A stretch of DNA of 44,105 nucleotides from Betaproteobacteria bacterium. GTDB taxonomy: Bacteria > Pseudomonadota > Gammaproteobacteria > Burkholderiales > CAIKXV01. Shown piece by piece: positions 24,980 to 34,030 of this stretch. Location: contig JAJTHE010000068.1 in assembly GCA_021298815.1 (NCBI GenBank), positions 1 to 44,105 of the forward strand, read 5' to 3'. Each line of letters starts with the position of its first letter. Position 1 is the first letter of the stretch. The translations under genes were made by a program, and so were the position numbers. The notes under the pieces are model-generated. The model worked only from the letters and a program-made list of their open reading frames with translations. It was not told the origin of the DNA and ran no database searches.

Positions 24980-26080
24980 CTACGCGCCGTGGGCATGCGG
25001 TGATTCGACGGCGGGAAGCAGCCCGGCCTTGCGCAGCGCCTGCTCCCGCGACAGGAAGATCGACCGCTCTCCCTGCGGGCGCGCCAGTGGCCGGGACAGC
25101 GCCCGGGCATCGGGGCTCTGCAGCCACAGGCGCATCAGGAAGCGCTGCTGGTCCTTGCCCGGCCCGTCCTGGAACCCGGTGCGCGAGTGGAACGCGACAT
25201 AGTTGTTCAGGTACTGGATGTCGCCCGGCTCGAAGGCCATGTCGAAGCGCAGGTCGTCGCGCTGAGCCAGTGCATCGACCAGGTCCAGCGCCTCGCGCTC
25301 CGCGCCGGTGAGCGGCGCATTGCCCACCGTCGCGCCCTGTTCGATCGTCTTGCGCACATAGCGCGTGGACAGCCGACCAGCGAAATGGTCGAACACCGGG
25401 ATCCGATACTCGGTGATGCTGCCAAGGCCGCCAGCCGTTTCCCCGCGCAGGCTGTAGTAGAAGCCGTTGAACAGGCAGTCCAGCATGTCCGGCCGGGTCG
25501 CGAGTATCTCGTTGTAGATCGACATCGAGCTCGCGATGCTCGACAGGCCGCCTTCCAGCGACTTCTGCACGCACAACAGACCGACGATGTCGGTCGGATC
25601 GCTGTGGAAGGGCATGTAGGCATTCGTGCGGTAGCCGCGCACGAGTTCGCCGTTGCTGACCTCGCCCCATTTCAGGCCTTCGTTGCGTACATGGCCGACA
25701 TGGTCGCCCTTGCTGTTCTGCGCGATCACCACGCCGAGGTAGCCGGAGATTCCGAAGTAGATCTTCTCGATGTCGGGCACGTCGTAGCGTCCGACCGGAA
25801 CCCCGCGCACCAGCGCGATGCCACGACCGTGTTCGAGCTGCCGCGTCATCTCGCGCAGGCGGCCGGACAGCGTCGGCAGGGGAAAGGTCTCCGGCCGCAC
25901 GTGCAGCAGCGAGACGCCGGCCGCGTTGGCGGTCTTCAGCGCGGCCTCCACTTCCGCGACCTCGGCTCGGGAGAGCTCGTAGATCCATGAGGTGTCCTGC
26001 CGCAGTTCGTCGGCCTTCCATGCGGAAGGCTCTTCCACGCGTTCGCGGAAGGCACTGGCAGGGCGGGTCAGGGCGTTCAT
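24980..26080 (-). CDS. TauD/TfdA-family Fe(II)/2-oxoglutarate dioxygenase
   Basis: This 366-residue TauD/TfdA-type oxygenase would need Fe(II) and 2-oxoglutarate. The facial triad is visible: His159 and Asp161 in NAYMPFHSDPTD and His298 in NNYVAFHSRTGF, with an Arg for 2-oxoglutarate in QQRFLMRLWL (313 or 317). It is longer than TauD itself and closer to the ~350-370-residue TauD-fold proteins. The ATG overlaps the stop of the preceding hydrolase gene (ATGA at 26077-26080). Genes with this order (Bug receptor, hydrolase, dioxygenase) suggest a catabolic route for an imported compound, but the substrate is not evident. Confidence 0.9.
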   Translation of the reverse strand: MNALTRPASAFRERVEEPSAWKADELRQDTSWIYELSRAEVAEVEAALKTANAAGVSLLHVRPETFPLPTLSGRLREMTRQLEHGRGIALVRGVPVGRYDVPDIEKIYFGISGYLGVVIAQNSKGDHVGHVRNEGLKWGEVSNGELVRGYRTNAYMPFHSDPTDIVGLLCVQKSLEGGLSSIASSMSIYNEILATRPDMLDCLFNGFYYSLRGETAGGLGSITEYRIPVFDHFAGRLSTRYVRKTIEQGATVGNAPLTGAEREALDLVDALAQRDDLRFDMAFEPGDIQYLNNYVAFHSRTGFQDGPGKDQQRFLMRLWLQSPDARALSRPLARPQGERSIFLSREQALRKAGLLPAVESPHAHGA

Positions 26081-26976
26081 GTCGGGCAGCCTTCGCGTCG
26101 AGGGTTGCGATTCTCTTGCATCAGGTCCAGCGCGGCCTGCATCAGCAGGCTGCCGGGTTCGGCCAGGTCGAGCAGGATGTTGAAGTGGTGGCACCCGGGG
26201 ACCACGAGCGTGCGCGCCGATGAGTCCGTCCCTGCCGCCTTCCATGCAGCCGCAAGCGCTCGCGTCTGGCGCTGGAACTCCGGGCTTTCCAGCGCGCCCA
26301 CGGCGACCACCACCGGCGCGCCCGTCGGCGGTTGCATCATCACCGGGCTGTTGCGCCGGGCGGCATCCGCATCGAGGCCGACGGCGTCGTTGATGCTGGT
26401 GTAGCGCAGCGGTTCCAGGTCGTAGATGCCGCTGATCGCGAGCCCGCCCTTGAGCACGTCGCGGGGCAGGGCGGCATCGAGGGCGGGCCAGTCGGTGGCC
26501 ATCATCATCGCGGTCAGGTGCCCGCCCGCGGAGTTGCCCGAGACGAAGATGCGGTCCGGATCGCCGCCGTGGTCGGCGACGTGGCGCCAGACCCATGCGC
26601 AGGCCGCCCGCACCTGCGCGACGATCCGGTCCAGCGTCACCGTCGGACACAGATCGTAATTGACGTTGACCAGCGTGACGCCCGCCCGCACGAACGGCTC
26701 GGCGAGGAACGCGACATCGGCCTTGTCGAAGCGCTGCCAGTAGCCGCCGTGGATGAAGACCATCACCGGGGCATCCGGGTCGGCGGCCGGATAGATGTCC
26801 AGGCGCTCCAGCGCGGATTCGCCGTACGGTATATCCAGCGTGCTGCGCAGGTCGCGCCGCACCCGCTCGCAGAGTTCCTGCCGCCGCGCCATGCTGGCCG
26901 GACGATCGGGCACGTTGAGCCGCTGGTTGTACTGCGGCTCGCAGAACGCACGCGAGTATGCCGGGGTGGCATCCAT
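26077..26976 (-). CDS. Alpha/beta hydrolase, arylformamidase-like
   Basis: This 299-residue alpha/beta hydrolase has an HGGYW oxyanion motif (76-80), the nucleophile elbow GNSAGG with Ser149 (in FVSGNSAGGHLTAMM), and a late His in VPGCHHFNIL. This combination is typical of kynurenine-formamidase-like esterases, which cut formamides or small esters. The start at 26976 is chosen because it follows the Bug stop by five bases and fits the family N-terminus (PAYSRAFCEPQYNQR); a longer in-frame start at 27024 would overlap the Bug gene. It sits between Bug and the TauD-like gene, with translational overlap to the latter. Confidence 0.88.
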   Translation of the reverse strand: MDATPAYSRAFCEPQYNQRLNVPDRPASMARRQELCERVRRDLRSTLDIPYGESALERLDIYPAADPDAPVMVFIHGGYWQRFDKADVAFLAEPFVRAGVTLVNVNYDLCPTVTLDRIVAQVRAACAWVWRHVADHGGDPDRIFVSGNSAGGHLTAMMMATDWPALDAALPRDVLKGGLAISGIYDLEPLRYTSINDAVGLDADAARRNSPVMMQPPTGAPVVVAVGALESPEFQRQTRALAAAWKAAGTDSSARTLVVPGCHHFNILLDLAEPGSLLMQAALDLMQENRNPRREGCPT

Positions 26977-26981
26977 GCCGG

Positions 26982-27986
26982 CTACTCGGGCCTGATGCCG
27001 GCGGCCTTGATCACCTTCGACCACTTGGCGATGTCGGTGCGGATCAGCAGTCCGAAGTCCTGCGGCGTGCCACCGCCCGGGTCGATGCCGTCGGCGGCGT
27101 ACTTCTCGCGCACGTCGGGCGCCTTCAGCGCGCGGTTGAGTTCCAGGTTCAGGCGCTCGATGATCGCGGCAGGGGTGGCGGCCGGCGCGACCAGGCCGTA
27201 CCAGGTGGAGGCATCGAAGCCCGGCACGCCGGCCTCGGCGACAGTGGGGAGGTCAGGCACCGCGGCCGACCGGCGCGCGCCGGAGACACCCAGCGGGACG
27301 AGCCGTCCGCTCTTGATGTGCGGCGCCGAAACCGTGGTGTTCGAGAACCCGAGCGCGACCCGGCCGGCGATCTGGTCGACCATCGCCGGCGCGCCGCCCT
27401 TGTACGGCACATGGATGATGTCCACGCCGGTCATCGACTTGAACAGTTCCATCGTGAGATGGTTGGTCGTGCCGTTTCCCGCGGACGCGAACTCGAGCTG
27501 ACCGGGGCGTGCACGGGCAAAGGCGACCAGCGCCTTCACCGACTTCACCGGCACCGAGGGATGCACCACCAGGATGAAGATCGAAGACCCCAGCAGGCCG
27601 ATCGGGGCGAACTCCCTGCCGAAGTCGGGTGCCTTCGGGTTCAGCGCCGTGGTGATCGCGTTCGAGGCCGTGCCCTGCATCAGCGTGTAGCCATCGGCCG
27701 GGGCCTTGGACACCAGCTCGGCCGCGATGCTGCCGCCTGCGCCCGGGCGGTTGTCGACGATGAACTGCGCGCCCATCTGCTCGGCCATCTTCGCGGTCAC
27801 CACCCGCGCCGTCCAGTCGATCGCGCCGCCGGGCGGGAAGGGGATCACGACCCGGACGGGCTTGGCGGGATAGGCCTGCGCGAACCCGGCGGCGGGCAGG
27901 AACGCAGCCATGACGGCGAGGGCCAGGCGTGCCCGCCGAAGCAGGTCATGACGATCGTCGCGAAGAGGGAACGGCTGAACAGCCAT
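26982..27986 (-). CDS. Bug/TctC-family periplasmic solute-binding receptor
   Basis: This 334-residue Bug receptor has a signal region MAVQPFPLRDDRHDLLRRAR, then a hydrophobic LALAVMAAFLPAAGFAQ with cleavage near AQA. It is followed by KPVRVVIPFPPGGAIDWTAR, FIVDNRPGAGGSIAAELV, KAPADGYTLMQ and IHVPYKGGAPAMVDQIAG. The ribosome site is weak. It is the first gene of an operon leading to a formamidase-like hydrolase, a TauD-type dioxygenase and a kelch protein, with only five bases to the next gene. It ends in TAG, showing that TAG is a normal stop in this genome. Confidence 0.9.
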   Translation of the reverse strand: MAVQPFPLRDDRHDLLRRARLALAVMAAFLPAAGFAQAYPAKPVRVVIPFPPGGAIDWTARVVTAKMAEQMGAQFIVDNRPGAGGSIAAELVSKAPADGYTLMQGTASNAITTALNPKAPDFGREFAPIGLLGSSIFILVVHPSVPVKSVKALVAFARARPGQLEFASAGNGTTNHLTMELFKSMTGVDIIHVPYKGGAPAMVDQIAGRVALGFSNTTVSAPHIKSGRLVPLGVSGARRSAAVPDLPTVAEAGVPGFDASTWYGLVAPAATPAAIIERLNLELNRALKAPDVREKYAADGIDPGGGTPQDFGLLIRTDIAKWSKVIKAAGIRPE

Positions 27987-28063
27987 GGGTCTGGTGCGTC
28001 CGTCGGAAGACGGCCCATCATGATACGGACGCTCCCGGCGTGCAACCACCGATGCGTCAGGCC

Positions 28064-31000
28064 TTACCGCTTTCCCGCAAGGGATACGCGATGCGACTGC
28101 CGGTCCAGCGCCGTGGCACGTTCCAGCGCCTGCTTGCGCACTGCAGGGTCGGAGGCATGCAACGCGGTGAACGAGAAGGCCCACGAGACCGGCCACACTG
28201 TCTGGTATTTCTGGCTCCGCTCCGCGAGCAGCACGCGATAGCGCGCATCGCGGGTGGTCTCGAACAGGAACTCCGCGACCTCGAAATACGCATACTCGGG
28301 CACGATCGCGTTGCGGGCATGCCACGGCTTGCGGAACCACGCCGTCTTCAACGATTCGAGCGCTTCGTCGTGGCGCCCGCGCATGCCCTGCAGCGCCGCA
28401 CGCGACAGGCGATGGATGAAGTCCTCGCCCAGCGCGGCCCGGTGCATCTCAAGCCGGCGATCGGCTTCGCCCGGCGCACCCGTGCGCTCGAGGGCTATCA
28501 CGAGATAGGGAAGGACGTAGTTCACCAGTCCGCTTTCCGCCCGCGCCTGCTCGGCCAGCAGTTCTTCGCTCAATGCGCGCAATGGTGGAATGGCGCCGCC
28601 GAAATCGCCGCGGACGAAGGCTTCGTAGCCGTCCGCGAGGGCAAGGTGGTTGCGCCACAGCGGCAGGTTGATGCCGGAGCTGGACAGTTGACGTCGCAAC
28701 GCGGCGGTTTCCTGCGCCGAGGGGCGCCGATCCAGATACACGGCACCGAACAGCCCGACCGCGCGGGCCGTGCGGTCCTCGTGCCCGCCCTGCGGGTGCG
28801 CCGGAATGCGGGTGTGCAGGTCGAACAGTTCAGTGTTGGGAACGCCGAGCCGACGGTATCCGATGGGCAGCAGGCGCCAGAACGGCCACAGTTGATCCGG
28901 GGCGACCAGCTTGTGCAGTTCCCCGAACGCCTTCTCTTCGCTGCGGATATCGCCGAGCATGCCGACGGCCATCACCCAGTGTCCCGCAGACTGGGGCAAC
29001 CGGTAGCGGTTGATGGCCGTCTCCGCGCTCGTGCGCACGCCTTCCCATCGGGCGTCGAGCATTTCAAGGAACGTGGCAGCCAGCATTTCGCTGGCCGACC
29101 CGGTGGACACCGAAAGGGTGTTCTTCATCAGCGGCCGGGAAAGCTCACCCTCGCCGATGAAGTACATCCACAGCGCCGCGTCGCCCAGCGCGTGGCTCAG
29201 TGCCACACGGTTCGACGGCGTACGGTTCGCATCGAAGAACCGAAGCATCACCTTCTGCGCATCCCGCAGCCGCCCCTGGTCGGCATGCTCCAGCGCGAGC
29301 GCGCGATAGCTTTCGACGGAGTCCGGCCGCGCCTTGATGGCAGACTCCAACCGAGCCATGCGGCCCGCGGCATCAGTGCTGCCGGCCGCGTCCGATGCCG
29401 ATGCATCTGCCACCGGGAGCCCGGCGAATCGCTGCTGCAGCTGTGCGCGCGCCGTGTCCGCCCCCTTCCGATCGCCCGTCCGCTCCAGCAGCATCACCAG
29501 CCGCTCGAGGGCCATCGGCGATTCGTGGGAATAGTCGGCGGCACGCCGGACCGCATCGAGGCGACCTGGCTCGATCGGCGCCAGGCGTGCCTGCGCCATC
29601 GTCTGGCTTCGAACGGCATGCCAGATCAGTCGACTGGGAAACGGCGGTTCGTCGGCCGGCGGCAGGGGCGCGACCGGATAGAACGCGGCGTGGAACGGGT
29701 CGCTGGTGGTCACGTGATTCTCCGCACCATGCCAGAGCACGACGGCACGCGCGAGTTCGACCGCCCGCAGCTGCCGCAGTTGTGCATCGGGCTCCCCGGG
29801 CCTGGGAAACAGCGCCTTGGCGCGCCATTGCTCGAGCTCCATGTGTCCGCCATACACCGGGTCCAGTTCGGCGACCTCGAGCAGGGCCATGTCCGGCCTG
29901 CCCTGGGCGGACACCCGGACGTTCACGGTCCTGAACGCCGCGCTGCGATAAGCCCTGAACAGGGCTTCCCAGTAGTCCGCTGCACGCAGGTCGGCAGACC
30001 GGTATGCCAGGTGCGGACGCTCAAGCGACTTCCAGAACGCTTCGCGCTGGCTTTCGACCGTCCTGCTCAGCCCGCCGATCGTGTTGGGAGCACCGACGCC
30101 CAGCCGGCTGGCTGCCAGCTCCAGCAGGGCCGGCAGGCGCGGCCGCTCCTGGAAGCTTCCGAGCTCGCGCGCAACGCCCGCGATAACGTCGCCGTGGTCC
30201 CACTCCGGACGCGAGATGTTGGCCCAGGACAGCAGTGCATAGGCGGGGTAGCGCTCGGCGAAGGTCGCACGCCGCTTCTGGAAACCGTCCTCCCGGTCGG
30301 TGATCCAGCGCAGCTGTTCCGCATCGAGCACCAGCAGCATGCGCAGGCCGGGAGACGCCACCCGGGCTGCGCCTTCCTCCAGGCGCTGCAGGTTGGCCCA
30401 CGCATAGTCCCTCACCGCCGTGGCGGCTGGGTCGGTCCGCGCATCCAGCAAGGAGCGGGCATAGGGGCGCCGATCCAGCTGGAAGAAGGCCCGTGCCCGA
30501 AGGGCATGCGCCAGTGGATCCTCGGGCCCGACCGTGTCCAGAACGATCAGCGAACGCTGGAGCAGCCAGCGACGCTCGTGGGCAAGGTCCTGCTCGAAGG
30601 CCGCGAACAGCTGCAGCGCAAGCGCGGCATCGACCGCCGACGCGGCACCCTGTTCGGCCAGCGCACGCGGCGGCGTCCGGGCCGGATCGAGGCTCGCAGC
30701 CGAATCCGCGACCATCCGCGGCGCCGCAGGCTTGAAGCCGAGTTCGACGAGCATCTCCGGGAGCGCCGGTTGCAGCGCCTGCTCGGGCGGCAGTCTGTCG
30801 TGGAACGCCACGCGGCGGGAACTGCCGTGCTCGAATGCCACCCACTTGCCGTCGCGGCGGTCGTGCCTGCGCAGCACGAGCGTCACCGTGCGTGCGATCG
30901 GATCGACGGACACCTGTCCGGTGAGCGTGGTGGTCGCCCCGGCCGACGCTGCGAGGTCGTTGACCGCTTCCAGCGGCATCGCCCGGGGGAACCGGTTCAG

Positions 31001-31378
31001 GGCCTGGCGCACCAGGTCGGGATCGGCTGGCGGCGTCGCCGTATCGACGAGATGCGCGACGAGCCTGCGCTGGACCATCTCCCGCACGGTGGCATCGACA
31101 CCGTCCACGATCGGCGTCGACGGCGGCGCGACGACCAGCATGGGGGCGGCACGCCCCAGCGCGGCGGTCGCCAGTCCGCTTTCGCGCGCCATCCACGGCG
31201 AGACCACCGAGCCTTCGACAGCATCGACCGACTTGAGCCAGGCCGGGATGTGCCGATCGGGCGCTGTCGTCGTCCCTGCCGACGTCGCACCGGACGTTCG
31301 GTACGCGCCGAGCGCGAGGGCACCGGCAACGACGGAGACCACCACCACGGTCGCCGCGACCACAAGAGCTCTCTGCAC
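28064..31378 (-). CDS. Large membrane-anchored helical-repeat protein with TolB-like region
   Basis: This 1104-residue protein was given a GTG start at 31378, supported by GGAG upstream (CCGGAGACAATC) and an immediate N-terminal membrane segment (ALVVAATVVVVSVVAGALAL). Residues ~100-190 resemble the TolB/FlgO-like alpha/beta region that precedes repeats in many signalling proteins (AASAGATTTLTGQVSVDP, TVTLVLRRHDRRDG). The remaining ~850 residues are rich in helical pairs with small residues at regular spacing, consistent with TPR-like repeats (for example RPDSVESYRALALEHADQGR). The bulk would lie in the periplasm. No enzyme motif was seen. It lies alone, 77 bases before the Bug gene at 27986. 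A frame continues upstream to 31684 but has no plausible coding signal there. Confidence 0.75.
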   Translation of the reverse strand: MQRALVVAATVVVVSVVAGALALGAYRTSGATSAGTTTAPDRHIPAWLKSVDAVEGSVVSPWMARESGLATAALGRAAPMLVVAPPSTPIVDGVDATVREMVQRRLVAHLVDTATPPADPDLVRQALNRFPRAMPLEAVNDLAASAGATTTLTGQVSVDPIARTVTLVLRRHDRRDGKWVAFEHGSSRRVAFHDRLPPEQALQPALPEMLVELGFKPAAPRMVADSAASLDPARTPPRALAEQGAASAVDAALALQLFAAFEQDLAHERRWLLQRSLIVLDTVGPEDPLAHALRARAFFQLDRRPYARSLLDARTDPAATAVRDYAWANLQRLEEGAARVASPGLRMLLVLDAEQLRWITDREDGFQKRRATFAERYPAYALLSWANISRPEWDHGDVIAGVARELGSFQERPRLPALLELAASRLGVGAPNTIGGLSRTVESQREAFWKSLERPHLAYRSADLRAADYWEALFRAYRSAAFRTVNVRVSAQGRPDMALLEVAELDPVYGGHMELEQWRAKALFPRPGEPDAQLRQLRAVELARAVVLWHGAENHVTTSDPFHAAFYPVAPLPPADEPPFPSRLIWHAVRSQTMAQARLAPIEPGRLDAVRRAADYSHESPMALERLVMLLERTGDRKGADTARAQLQQRFAGLPVADASASDAAGSTDAAGRMARLESAIKARPDSVESYRALALEHADQGRLRDAQKVMLRFFDANRTPSNRVALSHALGDAALWMYFIGEGELSRPLMKNTLSVSTGSASEMLAATFLEMLDARWEGVRTSAETAINRYRLPQSAGHWVMAVGMLGDIRSEEKAFGELHKLVAPDQLWPFWRLLPIGYRRLGVPNTELFDLHTRIPAHPQGGHEDRTARAVGLFGAVYLDRRPSAQETAALRRQLSSSGINLPLWRNHLALADGYEAFVRGDFGGAIPPLRALSEELLAEQARAESGLVNYVLPYLVIALERTGAPGEADRRLEMHRAALGEDFIHRLSRAALQGMRGRHDEALESLKTAWFRKPWHARNAIVPEYAYFEVAEFLFETTRDARYRVLLAERSQKYQTVWPVSWAFSFTALHASDPAVRKQALERATALDRQSHRVSLAGKR

Positions 31379-31557
31379 GATTGTCTCCGGTTCCGGGATT
31401 GAACGACAGTGCAGATCGCGTACATGCGTGGCCTGCAGGGCCTTCCGGCGCAGGCGCACCCACTCGCCGAGCTTCCCGCGAGTGCCGCACCCACCCCATT
31501 CTGGCAAGAAAGCGCGCAGGCACTCAAGCCTCGTGCAGATCGTTGTCAGACAGGCGA

Positions 31558-31853
31558 CGAGCCGCGCTGGGTCGGACACCGACGCTGTCGTTCGGTGTGT
31601 CGAACACGGTTTCGTTCTGGACCCGGGCCGCTTTCGATCCCACCGTGGTCCCGGGTCGACTGGAACTGCGCCAGGCCCGGGCACGGCGGGTCGCCTGGCC
31701 TTCCGCTACACGGTCCCGGACAGCTTCGCCGCGGACATCATCGGACTGGACAGCGTGACGGTCACCACGAGCGTGGTGCCGTTGCCATCCGCGACATCGC
31801 TGCTGCTCCGCATTGCCGGCATGGTCGTAGCGGGACGTCGCAGACGCACCTGA
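31558..31853 (+). pseudogene. Relic of a PEP-CTERM sorting-signal protein
   Basis: The last ~30 codons read IIGLDSVTVTTSVVPLPS, ATSLLLRIAGMVVAG, RRRRT, then TGA at 31851-31853. This is the PEP-CTERM layout of a VPLP-type motif, a hydrophobic span and a basic cluster, here after the typical ldsVtVt strand; an Arg interrupts the span. Upstream, another frame reads TLSFGVSNTVSFWTRAAFDP and TVVPGRLEL, so the body lies in a different frame and the gene is shifted once near 31675. No start or signal peptide was found. Intact members are exported and processed by an exosortase. The family call is by motif pattern. Confidence 0.55.
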
Positions 31854-31872
31854 GCGCCAAGGCGGCGGGCGT

Positions 31873-34029
31873 TCAGCGCAGCACCACCAGCGCATCCGCC
31901 GCCACCGCGTGCACCGGCCCGGCGATCAGCGGGTTGATGTCCAGTTCCGACAGCCGTGCGCGCAGCTGCCAGGCCAGCGCCGATACCTGCACCAGGACCG
32001 CTGCGATCGCCTCGGTGCTGCACGGCGGCTGGCCGCGCAGGCCGTCGAACAGGGCGCGCATGCGCAGCTCGCCGATCATCGCGCGTGCCTCGTCCACCCC
32101 GAACGGCGCCACGCGGAAGGCCATGTCGTCCACGGCCTCGGCGAAGATGCCGCCGATGCCGAACGCCACCACCGGACCGAAGCCCGGGTCGTTCACCACG
32201 CCGACGATGGTCTCCACGCCGGTGACCATCTCGGACACGAGCACGCCGTCCAGCCGCGCCGCGGGCCGGGCGCGCCGCGCATTCGCCGTGACCTCGCGGA
32301 TCGCGGCCGCGAGCTGCCCGGCATCGGCGACATGCAGCTTCACGCCGCCCACCTCGGTCTTGTGCGCGATGTCCGGCGAGACGATCTTCACGGCGACCGG
32401 ATACCTGAGCCCGTCCACGCCCGTGCTGCCGATCGGAAGCAGGACATCGGCGCTGACCGGGATGCCGGTCGATGACAGCAGTGCCTTGCCTGCATGTTCG
32501 TCCAGGGTCGCAGGTCCGCGCGGCAGTGCGGCCAACGCGTCCGGCGGAATCGGTGGCTGGACGACCGTCGGGTACAGGCCCTGCGCCGACCAGCCGGCGC
32601 CGCTGGCACGGGTGCGCGCCTCTGCGTACGTTGCCAGCATGGCCATCGCGCGGGCGACACGCCGGGGCGATGGCAGCACGGGCACGCCGGCCTGCCGCAG
32701 CATCGCCAGGCCAGCAGGCACGGGCTCGTCGGTCATCGCGCTGAACGCCAGCACGGGCTTCGTCGTTCCGGGCAGGATCTGCGCGAGTTCCCCGGCCGCG
32801 AGCTGCACCTGGCCGGGCCCGGCGGAAGCGACCAGCAACCCGAGCTGGTGGATCCCCGGATCGGCGAGCAGGGCCTTGCAGGCGCGCGTGTATCCCTGCA
32901 CCGATGACGGGCTCGGGAACCCCGGGCCGTAGTCGACCGGGTTGCCGCACGAGGCGAGTGGCGGCAGTGCCGCCTCCAGTTCCGCAGTCGTTTCCGCCAC
33001 GAACGGCGCGATCGACAGGCCGACCTGGTCGGCGGTGTCGGCGAACACCGCGGCCGATCCGCCGGAGCCGCCCATCAGCGCCACGTTGCGTCCTTCGGGG
33101 AACCGGCCTGCCGACAGGACGAGCGCGAAGTCCGCCGCCTCGTGGATGTCGCCGACCTCGATCATGCCGCATTGCCTGAACGCGGCGCGGTAGACGTCGT
33201 AGTGCCCGGTGAGGTTGGCCGTGTGGGACGCGGCGGCACGACGACCCTGGTCGGTGTTGCCTGCCTTGAGCACCAGCACCGGCTTGCCGGCCGCGAGCGC
33301 GCGACGGCCTGCGGCCATCAGGGTGCGACCGTCGGCGACGCCTTCCAGGTAGGCGAGGATCACGCGGGTCTGCGCATCCTCGACGAAGGCGTCGATCAGC
33401 TCCGCCGCCGTGAGGTCTGCTTCGTTGCCGGTGGTGACGACATGGCGGAAGCCGACCCCGGCCTGCGCGCACTGCCTGACCAGTGCATTGCCGAAGCCGC
33501 CGCTCTGCAGTACCGCGGAGACGCCCCCCGCGGCAAGCCGCGGTTCGCGGGTGATGCTGCCGAAGGCCGCGTAGACGCCGGCATGCACGTTGACCAGCCC
33601 GAGGCAGTTGGGCCCGACGATGCGTACCGCGTGGGCATGTGCCGCCTCGAGCATGTCCTGTTCGAGGCGCGCGCCCTCCGGGCCGGCCTCGCGGAAACCG
33701 CCGCCGAGCACCACGGCGAAGGGGATGCCCCGGCGTCCGCACTGGCGGATGATCCCGGGCACCTGGGCGGCAGGCAGCGCAACCACCGCGAGGTCGCACT
33801 CGCCGTCGATCGACGCGAGGTCGGGATGGCAGCGATGCCCGGCCAGTTCAGGATAGCGTGGATTGACGGGAAAGATGCCGCCGCGATAGCCGTGTGCGCC
33901 AAGTGCCCGCAACGCCTGCCCGCCGGCACGGGTCGGATCGCCGCTGGCCCCGGCGATCGCGATGCCGCGCGGCTCGAACAGCCGCGCGAGCCTGGTCGGC
34001 GCGGTGGACGAGGGTACTTCCATGGCCAT
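31873..34029 (-). CDS. ADP-forming acyl-CoA synthetase (acetate--CoA ligase family)
   Basis: This 718-residue fused enzyme of the ADP-forming acetyl-CoA synthetase family converts an acid, CoA and ATP to the acyl-CoA (or the reverse). The N-terminal half has a CoA-binding Rossmann domain (FEPRGIAIAGASGDPTRAGG, then FPVNPRYPELAG), two succinyl-CoA-ligase-like domains (VGPNCLGLVN, VLQSGGFGNAL) and the phosphohistidine region AASHTANLTG. The C-terminal ATP-grasp part shows YPVAVKIVSPDIAHKTEVGG and RLSELDINPLI. Its ATG at 34029 is one base after the TAG stop of the Bug gene at 34031, so they are co-transcribed. It would activate the acid bound by that receptor. Confidence 0.92.
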   Translation of the reverse strand: MAMEVPSSTAPTRLARLFEPRGIAIAGASGDPTRAGGQALRALGAHGYRGGIFPVNPRYPELAGHRCHPDLASIDGECDLAVVALPAAQVPGIIRQCGRRGIPFAVVLGGGFREAGPEGARLEQDMLEAAHAHAVRIVGPNCLGLVNVHAGVYAAFGSITREPRLAAGGVSAVLQSGGFGNALVRQCAQAGVGFRHVVTTGNEADLTAAELIDAFVEDAQTRVILAYLEGVADGRTLMAAGRRALAAGKPVLVLKAGNTDQGRRAAASHTANLTGHYDVYRAAFRQCGMIEVGDIHEAADFALVLSAGRFPEGRNVALMGGSGGSAAVFADTADQVGLSIAPFVAETTAELEAALPPLASCGNPVDYGPGFPSPSSVQGYTRACKALLADPGIHQLGLLVASAGPGQVQLAAGELAQILPGTTKPVLAFSAMTDEPVPAGLAMLRQAGVPVLPSPRRVARAMAMLATYAEARTRASGAGWSAQGLYPTVVQPPIPPDALAALPRGPATLDEHAGKALLSSTGIPVSADVLLPIGSTGVDGLRYPVAVKIVSPDIAHKTEVGGVKLHVADAGQLAAAIREVTANARRARPAARLDGVLVSEMVTGVETIVGVVNDPGFGPVVAFGIGGIFAEAVDDMAFRVAPFGVDEARAMIGELRMRALFDGLRGQPPCSTEAIAAVLVQVSALAWQLRARLSELDINPLIAGPVHAVAADALVVLR

Positions 34030-34030
34030 G

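Noticed and set aside
27929..31402. 1157-codon plus-strand frame opposite the repeat protein
   Set aside because: Antisense shadow of a GC-rich gene; composition is Arg/Gln/His-biased and no motif is present.
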